Shown piece by piece: positions 59,943-64,000 of a stretch of 64,000 bases of DNA. Under the pieces are notes generated by a model. It made no database searches. It saw nothing but the letters and a program-made list of their open reading frames with translations, and was not told the origin of the DNA. This stretch comes from Aurelia coerulea (Eukaryota > Cnidaria > Scyphozoa > Semaeostomeae > Ulmaridae). The stretch covers positions 17,876,501 through 17,940,500 of the forward strand of contig CM076952.1 in the NCBI GenBank assembly GCA_039566865.1, written 5' to 3'. Made by a program: the position numbers and the translations under genes. Each line of letters starts with the position of its first letter. Position 1 is the first letter of the stretch.

Positions 59943-60036
59943 GAAGATCTGTACCTTCAAATCTTCAACGAAGCAATTTTATTTCCTGAGAGTGTTTCTG
60001 CCATCAAAGGATCTTCAAAGTCCCCGAACCAGACAG
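59943..60036 (-). pseudogene. Decayed second copy of the candidate exon
   Basis: About 94 nt closely similar to 60072-60165, keeping the gtaagt donor but lacking an acceptor AG and carrying an in-frame TGA (SLKI-stop). It is read here as a tandem duplicate that lost splicing. Confidence 0.3.
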
Positions 60037-60071
60037 TGTCATGACAGAAAAGCAAAAGAAACTCAACTTAC

Positions 60072-60165
60072 GAACATATGTACCTTCCAATCTTCCACAA
60101 AGCAACTTTATTTCCTGAGAGTGTTTCTGACATCAAAGGATCTTCAGAGTCCCCGATCCAGACAG
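60072..60165 (-). CDS. Candidate exon, first copy of a tandem duplication
   Basis: Open stretch ending at a perfect gtaagt donor (TATGTTC/gtaagt) and starting after AG in cctag. The clean frame reads VWIGDSEDPLMSETLSGNKV, ALWKIGRYIC. It ends in phase 2, compatible with exon 47898. No domain is recognised. A degraded copy follows 129 bp downstream. It could equally be non-coding repeat sequence. Confidence 0.3.
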
Positions 60166-60664
60166 CTAGGCCTTGTGTTGTAACATCTGAAATAAGACAA
60201 AAATGAAACTCAGCACAGCAGAGAAATACCAAAGAACCTAGAACAGAGCTTTGTTATGAAATAAATCATTCAAATCAACTTGAATTCAATGGTGGGAAGT
60301 CGCGGTGAAAAACTGCGTCGATCAAACAAAAACTGATTTGCAGAATGAAACGTTTAGATATTTTAATCAACATAAACACTAAAGGATACCAAGGAATGCA
60401 GTCTTAATAACTGTGTTTTTGATTCATAAATAAAATATATACAAAATCAAAATAGAGAATAATTTAATGAAGCCATAAGGGTCCATCCTGAAAAATTGAA
60501 GTAATAAACGAAAAACTGTCGGAGCTTACCCGCGAACCTGCTAGATAATAGTTCTATGAGCCTTGTCGTGTGTTTTCGAGAGAAAGGGACTTTTCATCAA
60601 TAATATCTATTCAATTTATTCCCAGAGATGATTTCATTTTCTTTGTCAAAAATGTAGCCACAAC

Positions 60665-60796
60665 CTTATTTGTCCCTCTGGACAACGAAATGTGATTTGT
60701 GAGAAACATTCAGTGCGTATCAGATAGATGTGATCATTTGTGATAGAGAATTTACGAACCAAAACAGCAACACCAGTTGGAGTGTCATATTGAATC
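60665..60796 (-). CDS. Candidate exon near the gene 5-prime end
   Basis: Between gtttgcag and AAATAAG/gttgtg there is a 132-nt open stretch: IQYDTPTGVAVLVRKFSITN, ending FRCPEGQI. In another frame the same DNA starts ATG at 60788 and reads MTLQLVLLFWF before a possible gtaaat donor, which resembles a signal peptide. Both readings are weak, and RNA evidence would be needed to choose. Confidence 0.25.
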
Positions 60797-60846
60797 CTGC
60801 AAACAAAATGTGTGTAGATTCGGAATTTATGTTTGATTGACTCCAA

Positions 60847-61416
60847 GGGGGGAGGGGGTACTCTGGTATATTCAGGATATGGGTGCTCAGGTTACTTTTT
60901 CCATAGCCATAGTGGAGACCAGATGACCCAGTGTCCTTCCCCGCTGTGGCTGGTACATAGGAATGTAAGTATTTTGTAGTTTAGATAATTTTTTCAAATC
61001 AATGTAAAAAAAGGTTACTTTTTTGGGTCTAGCAATTGGGCAAGGATTACTTTTTTGGGTCAATCATTTGTACAGCTATTCTTTTGGGTTCCTGAAGTTC
61101 TGACTTACTTTTTTGGGTCTCAAATATGAGAAAAAATGAAAAAATTTGGGAAATATAATTTACAAACAAAATTAGAATCATTACTAAAATAAAAAAGCTT
61201 AAATATCCAAACACATTATGAGAAATCTCGAGAAATCTAATCAGTTAGGGTACTTTCCTGCAGATTTAAGATACTGAGTTCATAACTTTTGGGTATGTAA
61301 GGTCGGAAAAATTATTTTTTTTGGTCTGTTTTTATGCTAAAGATTATTTGTTTGGGTTGCTGCGTTGTACCCCGGCCTGAGCACCCCTATCCTGAATATA
61401 CCAGAGTACCCCTGGG
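60847..61416. mobile_element. Foldback MITE with 12-bp TSD
   Basis: Ends GGGGGTACTCTGGTATATTC..GGATATGGGTGCTCAGG and the reverse complement; flanks GATTGACTCCAA (60835-60846) and GATTGACTTCAA (61417-61428). TTACTTTTTTGGGTC phrases repeat inside. Confidence 0.75.
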
Positions 61417-61428
61417 GATTGACTTCAA

Positions 61429-62017
61429 AATTCTCAAAAAGGTAGACTTGGTAGCTTTGGAACGCCTTCTGAACCTCCTGCTCCAAAAGGCAGAAGGCTT
61501 GGCAAACTTTGGGGAGATTCTCGTTTACCCTGGTTTTTGCCATGATGAATCCGAAACGTAATTTTTTAAATTTCGTGTTGGATAGTGAAATGTATTTTCG
61601 TCTCTGCAAAATAAACCATTTTTTAGAATTTTATAGGTTTGAATTACCAACCAAATACGCCCAACATGTTCTTTTCTATACGTTACACATTATTCAAAAG
61701 GCTAAAACGAAACCTCCTTTTTCAGTTAAATGCCCGAGCACCATCTCTTTTCTTTAGAAACTAACATAAAAAATGAACGGGTTTACTTCGGAGGCATACA
61801 TTTGAAGAACAGAACGGCAGAAGTGGGATTTCCAACAACATCATAGTAGCACGGAAAACAAGGAATCTATTGAAGCTGATGTTCTGAAACAAAAGCAACT
61901 TGCGTAAATAAAAGCAGTTGGTGTCGTGGTAGGGAACGGGACATACCTTTAGGGTTGCTGGAAACTTACGGGTAAGGGTAAGAATAAGCGACACACGGTC
62001 TGCACAATGATATCATG
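61429..62017. other. Repeat shared with 19640-20480, then unrecognised sequence
   Basis: 61440-61700 aligns with the flanks around the transposon at 19747 and shows the uninterrupted form. 61761-62017 is not recognised. Confidence 0.4.
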
Positions 62018-62205
62018 TTAAACCATGGGTAGTTAGACACTGCTGGTGTGCTTCTATGGAGGAGCGCTGGATAATATGTATCTGCGGAGGAAACTTTTTC
62101 GATGTCTCCTCCGCAGTACTATAAAACATTTCCTCCGCAGATACATATTACCCAGCGCTCCTCCATAGAAGCACACCAGCAGCGTCTAACTACCCATGAT
62201 TAAAC
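62018..62205. repeat. Near-perfect palindrome, arms about 80 bp
   Basis: GTTAAACCATGGGTAGTTAG..CACTGCTGGTGTGCTTC..GGAGGAGCGCTGG and its reverse complement around a short centre near 62105. Related to 48222-48317. Confidence 0.85.
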
Positions 62206-62709
62206 TTGATCCTCACTTGGTCGACGAAGTCACAGCTGGAATCGTTCGAACAAACAACCATTAAAACCCAAAGACCCAAAAATCACTGTGAATGGCAAAA
62301 ATTAACTCCTCGATTCAGCGACGTAAATGACCCAACGTCGATTTCAACAGTTCAAATTCCATCTTGTCGGTCTTTTTGGTCATTATGGTAATGATTTCAA
62401 CGACCATATGTGAACCAGGCTTAAGAGACCACTTGAAAGGGCCGAATGAATACTGAGACCTACGCCTCTATTTGAAACATTTTTTGTTGACTTTATACAA
62501 ATCTTTATGCTTCAAAACATGGAATAAACAGAAAACAATTCTGTTGGATATCTAGCTATTTTTTCCGTTACATTGAAATAATGCCAAACCAGATTCAACG
62601 AAAGATGCAAGGAATGTATTGTAGCAGATGCATTAAATAACTCAGTCATCGCTAGCACAGACTCTACAAACATATTTTATCTCTACAACCTCTCAAATAA
62701 ATCGTGTAG

Positions 62710-63490
62710 ACATATGCGCATACTAACCGGTTTCGTATTGTACAGGAAAATATAAAAACGGGGGCCTTAAAAGTACAGACCGAGCTTGCGAGGTCTGTGA
62801 AATTAGACCGAGGGCTTTATATTTTCCTGTACAACTACAAAACCGGTTAGTATATGCGCATACTAACCGGTTTTGTGTTGTACAGGAAAATATATAGCCC
62901 GAGGTCTTAAAAGGACAGACCGAGCTTGCGAGGTCTGTGCAATAAGACCGAGGGCTTTATATTTTCCTGTACAACTACAAAACTGGTTAGTATGAGTTTT
63001 ATTACCTGATAGCTTCTAATTCTGACTTATTCCATTTAGTCAAACTCATTTTGTTACTGTTATGTCGTTTGAGTTCATTGTAAATCTCACAGGCCTAAAT
63101 TAGTTGCTGTGGTGACAAAAACGCGTCCTTGTATCGTATTATACAAGGCTACGGGAAAACCGCGGGAAATGTGCGATTAGCCAATGGGATTGGCGGGATT
63201 CTTGTATTGCCTCGTTTTTGAAACGTCAGTCAGGCAATAAAGGAAAATATAAAACCCGAGGCCTTAAAAGTACAGACCAAGCTTGCGAGGTCTGTGCAAT
63301 AAGACCGAGGGCTTTATGTTTTCCTGTACAACTACAAAACCGGTTAGTATATGCGCATACTAACCGGTTCTGTGTTGTGCAGGAAAATGTAAAACCCGAG
63401 GTCTCAAAGTACAGACCAAGCTTGCAACGTCTGTGCAATAAGACCTAGGGCTTTATATTTTCCTGTACAACTGCAAAACCGGTTAGTATG
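62710..63490. repeat. Four palindromic modules, partly in a direct duplication
   Basis: Modules bounded by GCGCATACTAACCGGTTT and AAAACCGGTTAGTATGCGC, with TGTACAGGAAAATATA / TATATTTTCCTGTACA inside, at about 62710-62856, 62850-62992, 63235-63357 and 63350-63490. The stretch 62856-63240 is repeated at 63350-63735. Confidence 0.85.
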
Positions 63491-63734
63491 AGTTTTATTA
63501 ACTGATATAGCTTCTAATTTTGACTTATATGATTTAGTCAAACGCATTTTGTCACTGTTATGTCGTTTAAGTTTATTGTCAATCTCACAGGTCTAAATCA
63601 GTTGCTGTGGCGACAAAAACGCGTCCTTGTATCATGTTATACAAGGCTACGGGAAAACCGCGGGAAATGTGCGATTAATCAATGGGATTGGCGGGATCCT
63701 TGTATTGCCTCGTTTTTGAAACGTCAGTCAGGTA

Positions 63735-64000
63735 ATAATACAATATTATTGCCCTTTTCTTTCATTTTAGGAAACTTCGCCACAATTTCAGAGAAAGCAT
63801 CTTTGATATCATCATCACCTTTAGAAATCGTTTTTCTGCTAACTTTGAAGTTGCAACGTCATCAAATTGCTAAATCATAAGCCATAAAGCTACAGACTTT
63901 TGCTTACTACCGTCTCGTAGACCTTCCTAAACAATATCCTTTGATTTTCCTACCGGGTATCCCGAAAAAAAGGTAACAGATTTGATCAGGGCTAGGGATA
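63735..64000. mobile_element. GCATAGG-family relic, then start of a CCGGGTG-type element
   Basis: 63800-63930 matches the interior of the GCATAGG family (CATCAAATTGCTAAATCATA). At 63954 CCGGGTATCCCGAAAAAAAG begins and runs off the window. Confidence 0.55.

Overview
This is a window of animal (metazoan) nuclear DNA: A+T-rich, with short exons, multi-kilobase introns, GT-AG splice sites, decayed non-LTR retrotransposons, a Penelope-like element, tRNA/5S-derived SINE-like repeats, many MITEs and an interstitial TTAGGG tract. The mix fits a marine invertebrate, and a cnidarian (anthozoan) is my best guess, but the sequence does not prove it. No bacterial features are present, and almost none of the longer open frames are genes.

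The main gene is one split gene on the minus strand. I reconstructed 18 exons by hand between 47898 and 1717. All junctions agree in reading phase, and together they encode about 650 residues. In order they give a Ser/Thr-rich linker, a C-type lectin domain (CTLD, two exons), a GAIN domain with an intact GPS cleavage motif (C-x-F-W ... H-L-T), and seven transmembrane helices ending in the FxFHCxxNPE motif. This is an adhesion G-protein-coupled receptor with a lectin ectodomain. The N-terminal exons (signal peptide) and the C-terminal tail are not resolved. Candidate upstream exons lie at 58.3, 60.1 and 60.7 kb, and the gene may extend beyond both ends of what I can define.

The introns are packed with mobile DNA. 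Families I can separate are: (i) TA-flanked elements whose ends all begin CCGGGTG, with about a dozen ends or copies and unrelated interiors; (ii) a roughly 0.5 kb foldback family with GCATAGG ends and 11-bp target duplications; (iii) a 0.53-0.55 kb family with TAGACTTATGA ends and 9-bp duplications; (iv) single hAT-like (8-bp duplication), Harbinger-like (TAA) and piggyBac-like (TTAA) elements; (v) six LINE 3-prime fragments and one Penelope-like GIY-YIG fragment interrupted by a LINE; (vi) SINE-like repeats, one of which combines a tRNA-like A box with a 5S-rRNA-like internal promoter.

The most unusual structure is a tandem array of about 2.3 kb (roughly 102-104-bp units, about 22 copies, 48.3-50.65 kb). 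Its unit is the subterminal part of a CCGGGTG element that is present as a compact copy at 41.8-42.4 kb, and the array still ends in that element's right terminus. A second case, an A+T-rich minisatellite at 11.5-11.8 kb, sits inside an expanded copy of the compact MITE at 29.1 kb. Both show minisatellites or satellites growing inside MITEs within introns of a receptor gene.
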